NCBI RefSeq assembly: GCF_032452875.1 | Contig: NW_026893632.1 | Span: 434,001 to 498,000, forward strand | Origin: Bos javanicus | Lineage: Eukaryota; Chordata; Mammalia; Artiodactyla; Bovidae | Reading direction: 5' to 3' | Length of the DNA stretch: 64,000 nucleotides | In this document: positions 11,813 to 25,422 of the stretch, in pieces | How positions within the stretch are numbered: position 1 is the first letter of the stretch | Layout of the letters: every line of letters begins with the position of its first letter | Program-made: the position numbers and the translations under genes | Notes under the pieces: generated by a model | What the model was told of the DNA's origin: nothing | The model's database searches: none | The model's input: the letters and a program-made list of their open reading frames with translations, nothing else

Positions 11813-14800
11813 CTGATCACGTGACTGAGCATGCACTGTTCACGTGGCTGATCATACACTGATCACGTGATGATCATGCACTGATCACTTGGATATCATG
11901 CACTGATCACGTGGCTGATCATACACTGTTCACGTGTCTGACCATGCACTGATCACGTGGCTGATCATACACTGCTCACGTAACTGATCATGCACTGATC
12001 ACGTGGCTATCATGCACTGATCACGTGGCTGAACATGCACTGTTCACGTGGCTGATCACACACCTGTCACGTGACATATCATGCACTGATCACGTGGCAC
12101 TCATGCACTGATCACGTGGCTGATCATGCACTGATCACGTGGCTATCATGCACTGATCACGTGGCTATCATGCACTGATCACGTGGCTATCATGCACTGA
12201 TCACGTGGCTGATCATGCACTGATCACGTGCTATCATGCACTGATCACGTGACTGATCATGCACTGATCACGTGACTGATCATGCACTGATCACGTGGCT
12301 ATCATGCACTGATCACGTGGCTGATCATGCACGATCACGTGACTGATCATGCACTGATCACGTGACTGATCATGCACTGATCACGTGGCTGATCATGCAC
12401 TGATCACGTGGCTATCATGCACTGATCACGTGGCTGATCACACACGTATCACGTGACTGATCATGCACTGATCACGTGACTGATCATGCACTGATCACGT
12501 GGCTGATCATGCACTGATCACGTGGCTGATCATGCACTGATCACGTGGCTGATCATGCACTGATCACGTGGCTATCATGCACTGATCACGTGGCTGATCA
12601 TGCAATGATCACGTAGCTACCATGTACTGGTCACGTGACTGATCATGCACTGATCACGTGACTGATCATGCACTGATCACGTGGCTGATCATGCACTGAT
12701 CACGTGACTGATCATGCACTGATCACGTGACTGATCATGCACTGATCACGTGGCTATCATGCACTGATCACGTGGCTGATCATGCACTGATCACGTGACT
12801 GATCATGCACTGATCACGTGACTGATCATGCACTGATCACGTGGCTATCATGCACTGATCACGTGGCTGATCATGCACTGATCACGTGACTGATCATGCA
12901 CTGATCACGTGGCTGATCATGCACTGATCACGTGACTGATCATGCACTGATCACGTGGCTATCATGCACTGATCACGTGGCTGATCATGCACTGATCACG
13001 TGGCTGATCATGCACTGATCACGTGACTGATCATGCACTGATCACGTGGCACTCATGCACTGATCACGTGGCTGATCATACACTGATCACGTGACTGATC
13101 ATGCACTGATCACGTGGCTATCATGCACTGATCACGTGGCTGATCATGCAATGATCACGTAGCTACCATGCACTGATCACGTGACTGATCATGCACTGAT
13201 CACGTGACTGATCATGCACTGATCACGTGACTGATCATGCACTGATCACGTGACTGATCATGCACTGATCACGTGGCTATCATGCACTGATCACGTGGCT
13301 GATCATGCACTGATCACGTAGCAATCATGCACTGATCACGTGACTGATCATGCACTGATCACGTGATTGATCATGCACTGATCACGTGACTGATCATGCA
13401 CTGATCACGTGGCTGATCATGCACTGATCACGTGACTGATCATGCACTGATCACGTGGCTATCATGCACTGATCACGTGGCTATCATGCACTGATCACGT
13501 GGCTATCATGCACTGATCACGTGGCTGATCATGCACTGATCACGTGGCTATCATGCACTGATCACGTGGCTATCATGCACTGATCACGTGGCTGATCATG
13601 CAATGATCACGTAGCTATCATGCACTGGTCACGTGACTGATCATGCACTGATCACGTAATTGATCATGCACTGATCACGTGACTGATCATGCACTGATCA
13701 CGTGGCTGATCACACTGATCACGTGACTGATCATGCACTGATCACGTGGCTATCATGCACTGATCACGTGGCTATCATGCACTGATCACGTGGCTATCAT
13801 GCACTGATCACGTGACTGATCATGCACTGATCACGTGGCTGATCATGCACTGATCACGTGGCTATCATGCACTGATCACGTGGCTGATCATGCACTGATC
13901 ACGTAGCTACCATGCACTGATCACGTGACTGATCATGCACTGATCACGTGACTGATCATGCACTGATCACGTGGCTGATCATGCACTGATCACGTGGCTA
14001 TCATGCACTGATCACGTGGCTGATCATGCAATGATCACGCAGCTACCATGCACTGATCACGTGACTGATCATGCACTGATCACGTGGCTGATCATGCACT
14101 GATCACGTGACTGATCATGCACTGATCACGTGACTGATCATGCACTGATCACGTGGCTATCATGCACTGATCACGTGGCTGATCATGCACTGATCACGTG
14201 ACTGATCATGCACTGATCACGTGACTGATCATGCACTGATCACGTGGCTGATCATGCACTGATCACGTGGCTATCATGCACTGATCACGTGGCTGATCAT
14301 GCACTGATCACGTGACTGATCATGCACTGATCACGTGGTATCATGCACTGATCACGTGGCTGATCATGCACTGATCACGTGGCTGATCATGCACTGATCA
14401 CGTGGCTGATCATGCACTGATCACGTGGCTGATCATGCACTGATCACGTGGCTATCATGCACTGATCACGTGGCTGATCATGCACTGATCACGTAGCTGA
14501 CATGCACTGATCACGTGACTGATCATGCACTGATCACGTGACTGATCATGCACTGATCACGTGACTGATCATGCACTGATCACGTGATGATCATGCACTG
14601 ATCACGTGGCTATCATGCACTGATCACGTGGCTGATCATGCATGATCACGTAGCTACCATGCACTGATCACGTGACTGATCATGCACTGATCACGTAATT
14701 GATCATGCACTGATCACGTGGCTGATCATGCACTGATCACGTGACTGATCATGCACTGATCACGTGACTGATCATGCACTGATCACGTGGCTATCATGCA

Positions 14801-15804
14801 CTGATCACGTGGCTGATCATGCACTGATCACGTGTCTGATCATGCACTGATCACGTGGCTGATCATGCACTGATCACGTGACTGATCATGCACTGATCAC
14901 GTGGCTATCATGCACTGATCACGTGGCTGATCATGCACTGATCACGTGGCTGATCATGCACTGATCACGTGACTGATCATGCACTGATCACGTGGCATCA
15001 TGCACTGATCACGTGACTGATCACACATGATCACGTGACTGATCATGCACTGATCACGTGGCTATCATGCACTGATCACGTGGCTGATCATGCACTGATC
15101 ACGTGACTGATCATGCACTGATCACGTGACTATCATGCACTGATCACGTGACTTCATGCACTGATCACGTGACTGATCATGCACTGATCACGTGGCTATC
15201 ATGCACTGATCACGTGGCTGATCATGCAATGATCACGTAGCTACCATGCACTGATCACGTGACTGATCATGCACTGATCACGTGACTGATCATGCACTGA
15301 TCACGTGGCTGATCATGCACTGATCACGTGGCTATCATGCACTGATCACGTGGCTGATCATGCACTGATCACGTAGCTACCATGCACTGGTCACGTGACT
15401 GATCATGCACTGATCACGTGACTGATCATGCACTGATCACGTGGCTGATCATGCACTGATCACGTGGCTGATCACACACGATCACGTGACTGATCATGCA
15501 CTGATCACGTGACTGATCATGCACTGATCACGTGGCTATCATGCACTGATCACGTGGCTATCATGCACTGATCACGTGGCTGATCACACTGATCACGTGA
15601 CTGATCATGCACTGATCACGTGGCTATCATGCACTGATCACGTGGCTGATCATGCACTGATCACACAGCTATCATGCACTGATCACGTGACTGATCATGC
15701 ACTGATCACATGACTGATCATGCACTGATCACGTGGCTTATCATGCACTGATCATGTGACTGATCATGCGCTGATCATGTTTGGTATCATACACTGATCA
15801 TGTG

Positions 15805-16040
15805 CCTCTGGAGGCAATGAACAAAGAGCTGAGTAGGCACGAATCAGTCAGCAGGCAATAATCATGGAACTCAGCTGTGAGAAATCATGCTGCTCAGCTG
15901 GCAATAATCAAGCAGCTGAGCAGGCAGGAATTACGCAGCACAGCTGGCAATTGTCAAGCAGATGACAGGCAGGAATCGTGCAGCTCAGCTGGCAATTGTC
16001 AAGCAGATGAGCAGACAGTAATCACGCAGCTCAGCAGGCC
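15805..16040 (+). repeat. Type B island, 46-bp repeats
   Basis: Type B by GCAATGAAC and GAGAAATCATG, but with GGCACGAATCAGTCAGC in the first unit, a variant shared with the islands right of the LTR array. Confidence 0.85.
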
Positions 16041-17227
16041 CTGATCACGTGACTGATCATGCACTGATCACGTGGCTGATCATGCACTGATCACGTGACT
16101 GATCATGCACTGATCACGTGGCTGATCATGCACTGATCACGTGACTGATCATGCACTGATCACGTGACTGATCATGCACTGATCACGTGGCTATCATGCA
16201 CTGATCACGTGGCTGATCATGCACTGATCACGTGGCTGATCATGCACTGATCACGTGGCTGATCATGCACTGATCACGTGGCTATCATGCACTGATCACG
16301 TGGCTGATCATGCATGATCACGCAGCTACCATGCACTGATCACGTGACTGATCATGCACTGATCACGTGACTGATCATGCACTGATCACGTGGCTATCAT
16401 GCACTACTCACGTGGCTGATCATGCAATGATCACGTAGCTACCATGTACTGGTCACGTGACTGATCATGCACTGATCACGTGACTGATCATGCACTGATC
16501 ACGTGGCTATCATGCACTGATCACGTGACTGATCATGCACTGATCACGTCTATATCATGCACTGATCACATGACTGCCCATGCACTGATCACGTGGATGA
16601 TCATGCACTGATCACGTGACTGATCATGCACTGATCACGTGGCTGATCATGCACTGATCACGTGACTGATCATGCACTGATCACATGACTATCATGCACT
16701 GATCACGTGACTTCAATGCACTGATCACGTGACTGATCATGCACTGATCATGTGGCTATCATGCACTGATCACGTGGCTGATCATGCAATGATCACGTAG
16801 CTACCATGCACTGATCACGTGACTGATCATGCACTGATCACGTGACTGATCATGCACTGATCACGTGGCTGATCATGCACTGATCACGTGGCTGATCACA
16901 CATGATCACGTGACTGATCATGCACAGATCACGTGACTGATCATGCACTGATCACGTGGCTATCATGCACTGATCACGTGGCTATCATGCACTGATCACG
17001 TGGCTGATCACACTGATCACGTGACTGATCATGCACTGATCACGTGGCTATCATGCACTGATCACGTGGCTGATCATGCACTGATCACACAGCTACCATG
17101 CACTGATCACGTGACTGATCATGCACTGATCACGTACTGATCATGCACTGATCACGTGGCTTATCATGCACTGATCATGTGACTGATCATGCACTGATCA
17201 TGTTTGGTGTCACACACTGATCATGTG

Positions 17228-17463
17228 CCTCTGGAGGCAATGAAAATAGAGCTGAGTAGGCAGGAATCAGTCAGCAGGCTATAATCATGGAACTCAGCTC
17301 TGAGAAATCATGCTGCTCAGCTGGCAATAATCAAGCAGATGAGCAGGCAGGAATTACGCAGCACAGCTGGCAATTGTCAAGCAGATGACAGGCAGGAATC
17401 GTGCAGCTCAGCTGGCAATTGTCAAGCAGATGAGCAGACAGTAATCACGCAGCTCAGCAGGCC
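17228..17463 (+). repeat. Diverged type B island
   Basis: Type B layout with private changes: GCAATGAAAATAGAG in unit 1, GGCTATAATC at the start of unit 2 and CAGCTCTGAG in unit 2. Lies only 1.42 kb after the preceding type B island. Confidence 0.8.
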
Positions 17464-17601
17464 CTGATCACGTGACTGAGCATGCACTGTTCACGTGGCT
17501 GATCACACACTGATCACGTGACTGATCATGCACTGATCACGTGACTGATCATGCACTGATCACGTGGCTATCATGCACTGATCACGTGGCTGATCATACA
17601 C

Positions 17602-18824
17602 TGATCACGGGACTGATCATGCACTGATCACGGGCTATCATGCACTGACTACATGACTCCACATGCACTGATCACGTGGCTGATCATGCACTGATCACGT
17701 GATGATCATGCACTGATCACGTGACTGATCATGCACTGATCACGTGGCTGATCATGCACTGATCACGTGGCTATCATGCACTGATCACGTGGCTGATCAG
17801 GCAATGATCACGTAGCTACCATGTACTGGTCACGTGACTGATCATGCACTGATCACGTAATTGATCATGCACTGATCACGTGGCTGATCATGCACTGATC
17901 ACGTGGCTGATCATGCACTGATCACGTGACTGATCATGCACTGATCACGTGGCTATCATGCACTGATCACGTGGCTGGACATACACTGATCACGTGCCTG
18001 GTCATGCACTGATCACGTGGCTGATCATGCACTGATCACGTGACTGATCATGCACTGATCACGTGTCTGATCATGCACTGATCACGTGGCTATCATGCAC
18101 TGATCACGTGGCTGATCATGCAATGATCACCTAACTACCATGTACTGGTCACATGACTGATCATGCACTGATCACGTGACTGATCATGCACTGAGCACGT
18201 GGCTATCATGCACTACTCACGTGGCTGATCATGCAATGTTCATGTAGCTACCAAGTACAGGTCACGTGAATGATCATACACTGATCAGGTGACTGATCAT
18301 GCACTGATCACGTGGCTATCATGCACTGATCACGTGACTGATCATGCACTGATCACGTCTATATCATGCACTGATCACATGACTGCCCATGCACTGATCA
18401 CGTGGATGATCATACACTAATCATGTGACAGATCATGCACTGATCACGTGGCTGATCATGCACTGATACCGTGACTGAGCATGGACTGATCACATGACTA
18501 TAATGTAGTGATCACGTGACTTAATGGCGCTGATCATGTGACTGATCATGCGCTGATCATGTTTGCTATCATACACTGATCATGTGCCTCTGGAGGCAAT
18601 AAACAAAGCTGAGTAGGCACGAATCAAACAGTCAGCAGGCAATAATCATGGAACTCAGGTGTGAGGAATCATGCTGCTCAGCTGGCAATAATCAAGCAGC
18701 TGAGCAGGCAGGAATTACGCAGCAGAGCTGACAATTGTCAAGCAGATGACAGGCAGGAATGGTGCAGCTCAGCTGGCAATTGTCAAGCAGATGAGCAGAC
18801 AGTAATCACGCAGCTCAGCAGGCC
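17602..18824 (+). repeat. Partial HOR copy 5, left flank of the LTR array
   Basis: Begins with the CACGGG marker pair and contains the last left-side type A island (18587-18824). It carries more private changes than copies 1-3, for example CTACCAAGTACAGG near 18,250 and GTCTATATC near 18,357. The latter segment is shared with 16,548, about 1.8 kb upstream. Confidence 0.7.
18587..18824 (+). repeat. Last type A island before the LTR array
   Basis: Type A island with a 2-bp loss (AAACAAAGCTGAG), CTCAGGTGTGAGG and GCAGAGCTGACAATTG. Increased divergence fits its position near the array junction. Empty LTR site. Confidence 0.8.
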
Positions 18825-19330
18825 CTGAACACGTGACTGAGCATGCACTGTTCACGTGGCTGATCATACACTGATCACGTGATTGATCATGCACTGATCA
18901 CTTGGATATCATGCACTGATCACGTGGCTGATCATACACTGTTCACGTGTCTGACCATGCACTGATCACGTGGCTGATAATACACTGCTCACGTAACTGA
19001 TCATGCACTGATCACGTGGCTATCATGCACTGAATACGTGGATGAACATGCACTGTTCACATGGCTGATCACACACCTGTCACGTGACATATCATGCACT
19101 GATCACGAGGCACTCATGCACTGATCACGTGGCTGATCATACTCTGCTCAGGAAACTCATCATGCACACATCACCTGGCTATCATGCACTGCTCACGTGG
19201 TTCGTCATGGAATGATCACGAATCTACCATATACTGGTCACGTGACTGATCATGCACAGATCACGTAAATGATCATGCACTGATCACGTGACTGATCATG
19301 TACTGATCACGTGACTGATCATGCACTGAT
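18825..19330 (+). repeat. Degenerate 23-mers at the array junction
   Basis: Still recognisable as 23-mers, but with many substitutions, such as CAGGAAACTCATC, CACACATCACC, GTGGTTCGTCATGG and CACGAATCTACC at 19,150-19,220. Divergence is clearly higher than in the interior of either array, as expected at an array edge that escapes homogenisation. Confidence 0.75.
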
Positions 19331-19830
19331 CACGTGGCTATCATGCACTGATCACGTGACTGCGCATGCACTGATCACGTGGCTGATCATGCACTGATCA
19401 CATGGCTCATCATGCACTGATCACGTGTTTATCAGGCACTGATCAGTGACTGACAGGCACTGATCATGGGACTGTGCACGCACTGATCACGTGGCTATCA
19501 TGCACTGATCACGTGACTGCGCATGCACTGATCACGTGGCTGATCATGCACTGATCACGTGGCTGATCATGCACTGATCACGTGTTTATCAGGCACTGAT
19601 CAGTGACTGACAGGCGCTGATCAGGGGACTGTGCATGCACTGATCAGGTGGCTCATCAAGAACTGACCACCTGACTGCGCATGCAGTGATCACGTGGCTG
19701 GTCATGCACTGATCACGTGTTTATCATACGGTGATCACGTGACTCAGAGGCGCTGATCACGTGACTGTGCCGTCAGTGATCACGTGGCTGAGCAGGCACT
19801 GATATCGTGACTGAGCATGCACTGATCATG
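19331..19830 (+). repeat. B-type 23-mer lead-in to the LTR array
   Basis: About 500 bp of 23-mers with the diagnostic order of the 1.4-kb unit: GACTGCGCATGC, CACATGGCTCATC, GTGTTTATCAGGC, GATCAGTGACTGACAGGC, CACCTGACTGCGC, TTTATCATACGG, GATATCGTGACTGAGC. It lacks an LTR of its own upstream, so it is the truncated 3' part of a unit. Confidence 0.8.
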
Positions 19831-20453
19831 TGCCGGGAGCCGGGAGGCATTCCACTCTGGACAAAGGTCATGAGCAAGGAGGCTCGGCATACGCAAATGC
19901 GGGATCGAGCCTCAGGAGTCCACCCGGATGTTCTCGAGCATCTCCCCCCCCCAAAAAACCCTGAGTCTGCCTACTGTATTGCTTTGTGCTCTCACCTCTG
20001 ATTTCACTGGGGGCTGTCCCCCACCACCATCTCGCTCTCTCTGTCACAGAGTTAACTTAGAGCTCCAATTCATAAAGTTCCTTGTCATTCTTCCCTTTAA
20101 CTTCCAGCTGAGTCTCCATCTGGAGCGCGGAACCCACCACGCTTACTAATTATGCCTGGGCTGCTAAGACCCACTCGAGAAGGTGTCTAGGGTGAGGCAC
20201 CTTTCGCTATTCGAGAGGGCGCCTGCGGCCTAGGTAAGTGGTGCAAACTTCTTGTCTTGAAGTTTGATTGGTCTTCCGCGTAAACCAAGCTACTCAGTCT
20301 CTTTTCTCCACCGAATTTTCCTACTGAGCTCTCCTCATACTATTATTCTTGACATCTCTGATTAGCATATAAATAGTCGCCTAGGCCATCTCTCCTTCGA
20401 ATACCCTGGATCAGTTGGGGCTGGTCCCCGGCAGGTGGTGACCGAACAGGGAC
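19831..20453 (+). mobile_element. LTR + PBS, unit 1 (edge copy)
   Basis: LTR 19831-20433, PBS 20436-20453. The most diverged copy: one G missing in GAGCCGGGAGGC, CCCTGAG instead of CCGGAG after the A-tract, GTCACAGAG instead of GTCAAAGAG, and a PBS reading TGGTGACC (two mismatches to tRNA-Lys3). The unit runs to 21244 (1,414 bp). Extra divergence fits the left array edge. Confidence 0.88.
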
Positions 20454-21244
20454 CTCAGGAGGCAATACTCAAAGAGCTGAGCAGACACGAACCACGCAAC
20501 CAGCAGGCAATAAGCATGGAGCTCAGCAGTGACGTATCATGCTGCTCAACTGGCAATAATCAAGCACGTGACCAGGCAGGAATCACGCAGCTCAGCTGGC
20601 AATTGTCAAGCAGATGAGCCGACAGAAATCACGCAGCTCAGCTGGCAATTCTCATGCAGATGAGCCGGCAGGGATCACGCAGCTCAGCAGGCCCTCATCA
20701 CGTGACTCTGCAGGCACTGATCACGTGGCTGATCAAGTCCAGATCACGTGACTGAGCATGCACTGATCACGTGGCTATCATGCACTGATCACGTGACTGC
20801 GCATGCACTGATGACGTGGCTGATCATGCACTGATCACATGGCTCATCATGCACTGATCACGTGTTTATCAGGCAATGATCAGTGACTGACAGGCGCTGA
20901 TCATGGGACTGTGCACGCACTGATCACGTGGCTATCATGCACTGATCACGTGACTGCGCATGCACTGATGACGTGGCTGTTCGGGCACTGATCACGTGTT
21001 TATCAGGCAGTGATCAGTGACTGACAGGCGCTGATTAGGGGACTGTGCACGCACTGATCAGGTGGCTGATCAGGAACTGACCACCTGACTGCGCATGCAG
21101 TGATCACGTGGCTGGTCGTTCACTGATCACGTGTTTATCATACGGTGATCACGTGACTGAGAGGCGCTGATCACGTGACTGTGCCGTCAGTGATCACGTG
21201 GCTGAGCAGGCACTGATATCGTGACTGAGCATGCACTGATCATG

Positions 21245-21868
21245 TGCCGGGAGCCGGGGAGGCATTCCACTCTGGACAAAGGTCATGAGGAAGGAGGCTC
21301 GGCATACGCAAATGCGGGATCGAGACTCAGGAGTCCACCCGGATGATCTCGAGCATCTCCCCCCCAAAAAAAAACCGGAGTCTGCCTACTGTATTGCTTT
21401 GTGCTCTCACCTCTGATTTCATTGGGGGCTGTCCCCCACCACCATCTCGCTCTCTCTGTCAAAGAGTTAACTTACAGCTCCAATTCATAAAGTTCCTTGT
21501 CATTCTTCCCTTTAACTTCCAGCTGAGTCTCCATCTGGAGCGCGGAACCCACCACGCTTACTAATTATGCCTGGGCTGCTAAGACCCACTCGAGAAGGTG
21601 TCTAGGGTGAGGCACCTTTCGCTATTCGAGAGGGCGCCTGCGGCCTACGTAAGTGGAGCAAACTTCTTGTCTTGAAGTTTGATTGGTCTTCGGCGTAAAC
21701 CAAGCTACTCAGTCTCTTTTCTCCACCGAATTTTCCTACTGAGCTCTCCTCATACTATTATTCTTGACATCTCTGATTAGCATATAAATAGTCGCCTAGG
21801 CCATCTCTCCTTCGAATATCCTGGATCAGTTGGGGCTGGTCCCCGGCAGGTGGCGACCGAACAGGGAC
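21245..21868 (+). mobile_element. LTR + PBS, unit 2
   Basis: LTR 21245-21848, PBS 21851-21868. Private changes include CTTCGGCGTAAACC and GGATGATCTC. The unit ends at 22523 and is only 1,279 bp because about 139 bp (six monomers) of the 23-mer block is missing. Several remaining monomers look like flanking-array monomers. Confidence 0.9.
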
Positions 21869-22523
21869 CTCAGGAGGCAATACTCAAAGAGCTGAGCAGA
21901 CACGAACCACGCAATCAGCAGGCAATAAGCATGGAGCTCAGCAGTGACGAATCATGCTGCTCAACTGACAATAATCAAGCACGAGACCAGGCAGGAATCC
22001 CGCAGCTCAGCTGGCAATTGTCAAGCAGATGAGCCGACAGGAATCACGCAGCTCAGCTGGCAATTGTCATGCAGATGAGCCGGCAGGAATCACGCAGCTC
22101 AGCAGGCCGATCACGTGACTCTGCAGGCACTGATCACGTGGCTGATCAAGTCCAGATCACGTGACTGAGCATGCACTGATCACGTGGCTATCATGCACTG
22201 ATCACGTGACTGCGCATGCACTGATCACGTGGCTGATCATGCACTGATCACATGGCTCATCATGCACTGATCACGTGTTTATCAGGCAGTGATCAGTGAC
22301 TGACAGGCGCTGATCAGGGGACTGTGCACGCACTGATCAGGTGGCTGATCAGGAACTGACCACCTGACCGCGCATGCAGTGATCACGTGGCTGGTCGTTC
22401 ACTGATCACGTGTTTATCATACGGTGATCACGTGACTGAGAGGCGCTGATCACGTGACTGTTCCGTCAGTGATCACGTGGCTGAGCAGGCACTGATATCG
22501 TGACTGAGCATGCACTGATCATG

Positions 22524-23144
22524 TGCCGGGAGCCGGGGAGGCATTCCACTCTGGACAAAGGTCATGAGGAAGGAGGCTCGGCATACGCAAATGCGGGATC
22601 GAGCCTCAGGAGTCCACCCGGATGTTCTCGAGCATCTCCCCCCAAAAAAACCGGAGTCTGCCTACTGTATTGCTTTGTGCTCTCACCTCTGATTTCACTG
22701 GGGGCTGTCCCCCACCACCATCTCGCTCTCTCTGTCAAAGAGTTAACTTAGAGCTCCAATTCATAAAGTTCCTTGTCATTCTTCCCTTTAACTTCCAGCT
22801 GAATCTCCATCTGGAGCGCGGAACCCACCACGCTTACTAATTATGCCTGGGCTGCTAAGACCCACTCGAGAAGGTGTCTAGGGTGAGGCACCTTTAGCTA
22901 TTCGAGAGGGCGCCTGCGGCCTACGTAAGTGGTGCAAACTTCTTGTCTTGAAGTTTGATTGGTCTTCCGCGTAAACCAAGCTACTCAGTCTCTTTTCTCC
23001 ACCGAATTTTCCTACTGAGCTCTCCTCATACTATTATTCTTGACATCTCTGACTAGCATATAAATAGTCGCCTAGGCCATCTCTCCTTCGAATACCCTGG
23101 ATCAGTTGGGGCTGGTCCCCGGCAGGTGGCGACCGAACAGGGAC
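22524..23144 (+). mobile_element. LTR + PBS, unit 3
   Basis: LTR 22524-23124, PBS 23127-23144. Carries CTTTAGCTATTCG and GACTAGCATATAAA just before the TATA box. Unit of 1,458 bp (to 23981) with one extra 46-mer (six instead of five). Confidence 0.9.
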
Positions 23145-23981
23145 CTCAGGAGGCAATACTCAAAGAGCTGAGCAGACACGAACCACGCAACCAGCAGGCA
23201 ATAAGCATGGAGCTCAGCAGTGACGAAACATGCTGCTCAACTGGCAATAATCAAGCACGTGACCAGGCAGGAATCACGCAGCTCAGCTGGCAATTGTCAA
23301 GCAGATGAGCCGACAGGAATCAGGCAGCTCAGCTGGCAATTGTCAAGCAGATGAGCCGACAGGAATCACGCAGCTCAGCTGGCAATTTTCATGCAGATGA
23401 GCTGGCAGGAATCACGCTGCTCAGCAGGCCCTGATCACGTGACTCTGCAGGCACTGATCACGTGGCTGATCAAGTCCAGATCACGTGACTGAGCATGCAC
23501 TGATCACGTGGCTATCATGCACTGATGACGTGACTGCGCATGCACTGATGACGTGGCTGATCGGGCACTGATCACATGGCTAATCATGCACTGATCACGT
23601 GTTTATCAGGCAATGATCAGTGACTGACAGGCGCTGATCATGGGACTGTGCACGCACTGATCACGTGGCTATCATGCACTGATCACGTGTCTGCGCATGC
23701 ACTGATGACGTGGCTGTTCGGGCACTGATCACGTGTTTATCAGGCAGTGATCAGTGACTGACAGGCGCTGATCAGGGGACTGTGCACGCACTGATCAGGT
23801 GGCTCATCAGGAACTGACCACCTGACCGCGCATGCAGTGATCACGTGGCTGGTCGTTCACTGATCACGTGTTTATCATACGGTGATCACGTGACTGAGAG
23901 GCGCTGATCACGTGACTGTGCCATCAGTGATCACGTGGCTGAGCAGGCACTGATATCGTGACTGAGCATGCACTGATCATG

Positions 23982-24603
23982 TGCCGGGAGCCGGGGAGGC
24001 ATTCCACTCTGGACAAAGGTCATGAGGAAGGAGGCTCGGCATACGGAAATGCGGGATCGAGCCTCAGGAGTCCACCCGGATGTTCTCGAGCATCTCCCCC
24101 CCAAAAAAACCGGAGTCTGCCTACTGTATTGCTTTGTGCTCTCACCTCTGATTTCACTGGGGGCTGTCCCCCACCACCATCTCGCTCTCTCTGTCAAAGA
24201 GTTAACTTAGAGCTCCAATTCATAAAGTTCCTTGTCATTCTTCCCTTTAACTTCCAGCTGAGTCTCCATCTGGAGCGCAGAACCCACCACGCTTACTAAT
24301 TATGCCTGGGCTGCTAAGACCCACTCGAGAAGGTGTCTAGGGTGAGGCACCTTTCGCTATTCGAGAGGGCGCCTGCGGCCTACGTAAGTGGTGCAAACTT
24401 CTTGTCTTGAAGTTTGATTGGTCTTCCGCGTAAACCAAGCTACTCAGTCTCTTTTCTCCACCGAATTTTCCTACTGAGCTCTCCTCATATTATTATTCTT
24501 GACATCTCTGATTAGCATATAAATAGTCGCCTAGGCCATCTCTCCTTCGAATACCCTGGATCAGTTGGGGCTGGTCCCCGGCAGGTGGCGACCGAACAGG
24601 GAC
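23982..24603 (+). mobile_element. LTR + PBS, unit 4
   Basis: LTR 23982-24583, PBS 24586-24603. Unit of standard length (1,413 bp, to 25394). CATACGGAAATGC and GCGCAGAACCC are local variants. Confidence 0.92.
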
Positions 24604-25422
24604 CTCAGGAGGCAATACTCAAAGAGCTGAGCAGACACGAACCACGCAACCAGCAGGCAATAAGCATGGAGCTCAGCAGTGACGCATCATGCTGCTCAAC
24701 TGGCAATAATCAAGCACGTGACCAGGCAGGAATCACGCAGCTCAGCTGGCAATTGTCAAGCAGATGAGCGGACAGGAATCACGCAGCTCAGCTGGCAATT
24801 GTCATGCAGATGAGCCGGCAGGAATCACGCAGCTCAGCAGGCCCTGATCACGTGACTCTGCAGGCACTGATCACGTGGCTGATCAAGTCCAGATCACGTG
24901 ACTGAGCATGCACTGATCACGTGGCTATCATGCACTGATGACGTGACTGCGCATGCACTGATGACGTGGCTGATCGGGCACTGATCACATGGCTCATCAT
25001 GCACTGATCACGTGTTTATCAGGCAATGATCAGTGACTGACAGGCGCTGATCATGGGACTGTGCACGCACTGATCACGTGGCTATCATGCACTGATCACG
25101 TGACTGCGCATGCACTGATGACGTGGCTGTTCGGGCACTGATCACGTGTTTATCAGGCAGTGATCAGTGACTGACAGGCGCTGATCAGGGGACTGTGCAC
25201 GCACTGATCAGGTGGCTGATCAGGAACTGACCACCTGACCGCGCATGCAGTGATCACGTGGCTGGTCGTTCACTGATCACGTGTTTATCATACGGTGATC
25301 ACGTGACTGTGAGGCGCTGATCACGTGACTGTGCCGTCAGTGATCACGTGGCTGAGCAGGCACTGATATCGTGACTCAGCATGCACTGATCATGTGCCGG
25401 GAGCCGGGGAGGCATTCCACTC

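Larger units (their letters stand above)
10860..17601 (+). repeat. Expanded HOR copy 4 (6.74 kb)
   Basis: The marker pair at 10,860 is not seen again until 17,602. Islands are type A at 11573-11812 and type B at 15805-16040 and 17228-17463. The A-to-B spacing is about 4.2 kb instead of 2.56 kb, so extra 23-mers and a second type B island have been gained, probably by unequal exchange. Confidence 0.7.
1..19330 (+). repeat. Left 23-bp satellite array (1.706-like), A-left
   Basis: Continuous tandem array of a 23-bp monomer: GATCACGTG, A or G, CTGATC, ATGCACT. Frequent variants are a 22-bp form lacking one G (GGCTATCATG instead of GGCTGATCATG), a GTAGCTACC form and a GTAACTGATC form. All copies lie in one orientation. 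Ten ~240-bp islands of 46-bp repeats interrupt the array. TGA occurs several times per monomer and 23 is not a multiple of 3, so long reading frames are impossible. The monomer fits my recollection of the bovine 1.706 g/ml satellite; the species call is inference, the repeat itself is seen directly. Confidence 0.95.

Noticed and set aside
19331..19830. Unique flanking DNA or a gene between the two satellites
   Set aside because: It aligns monomer by monomer with the 23-mer block of the 1.4-kb unit.
20435..20617. 60-codon frame beginning at the PBS of every LTR unit
   Set aside because: GTG start inside the primer binding site, then tandem 46-mers. Its conservation reflects recent amplification of the whole unit, not coding selection.
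23958..24299. Frames of 60-127 codons across the LTR on both strands
   Set aside because: They shift frame with C/A-tract length from copy to copy, have no ATG context or splice signals, and show no retroviral domain.
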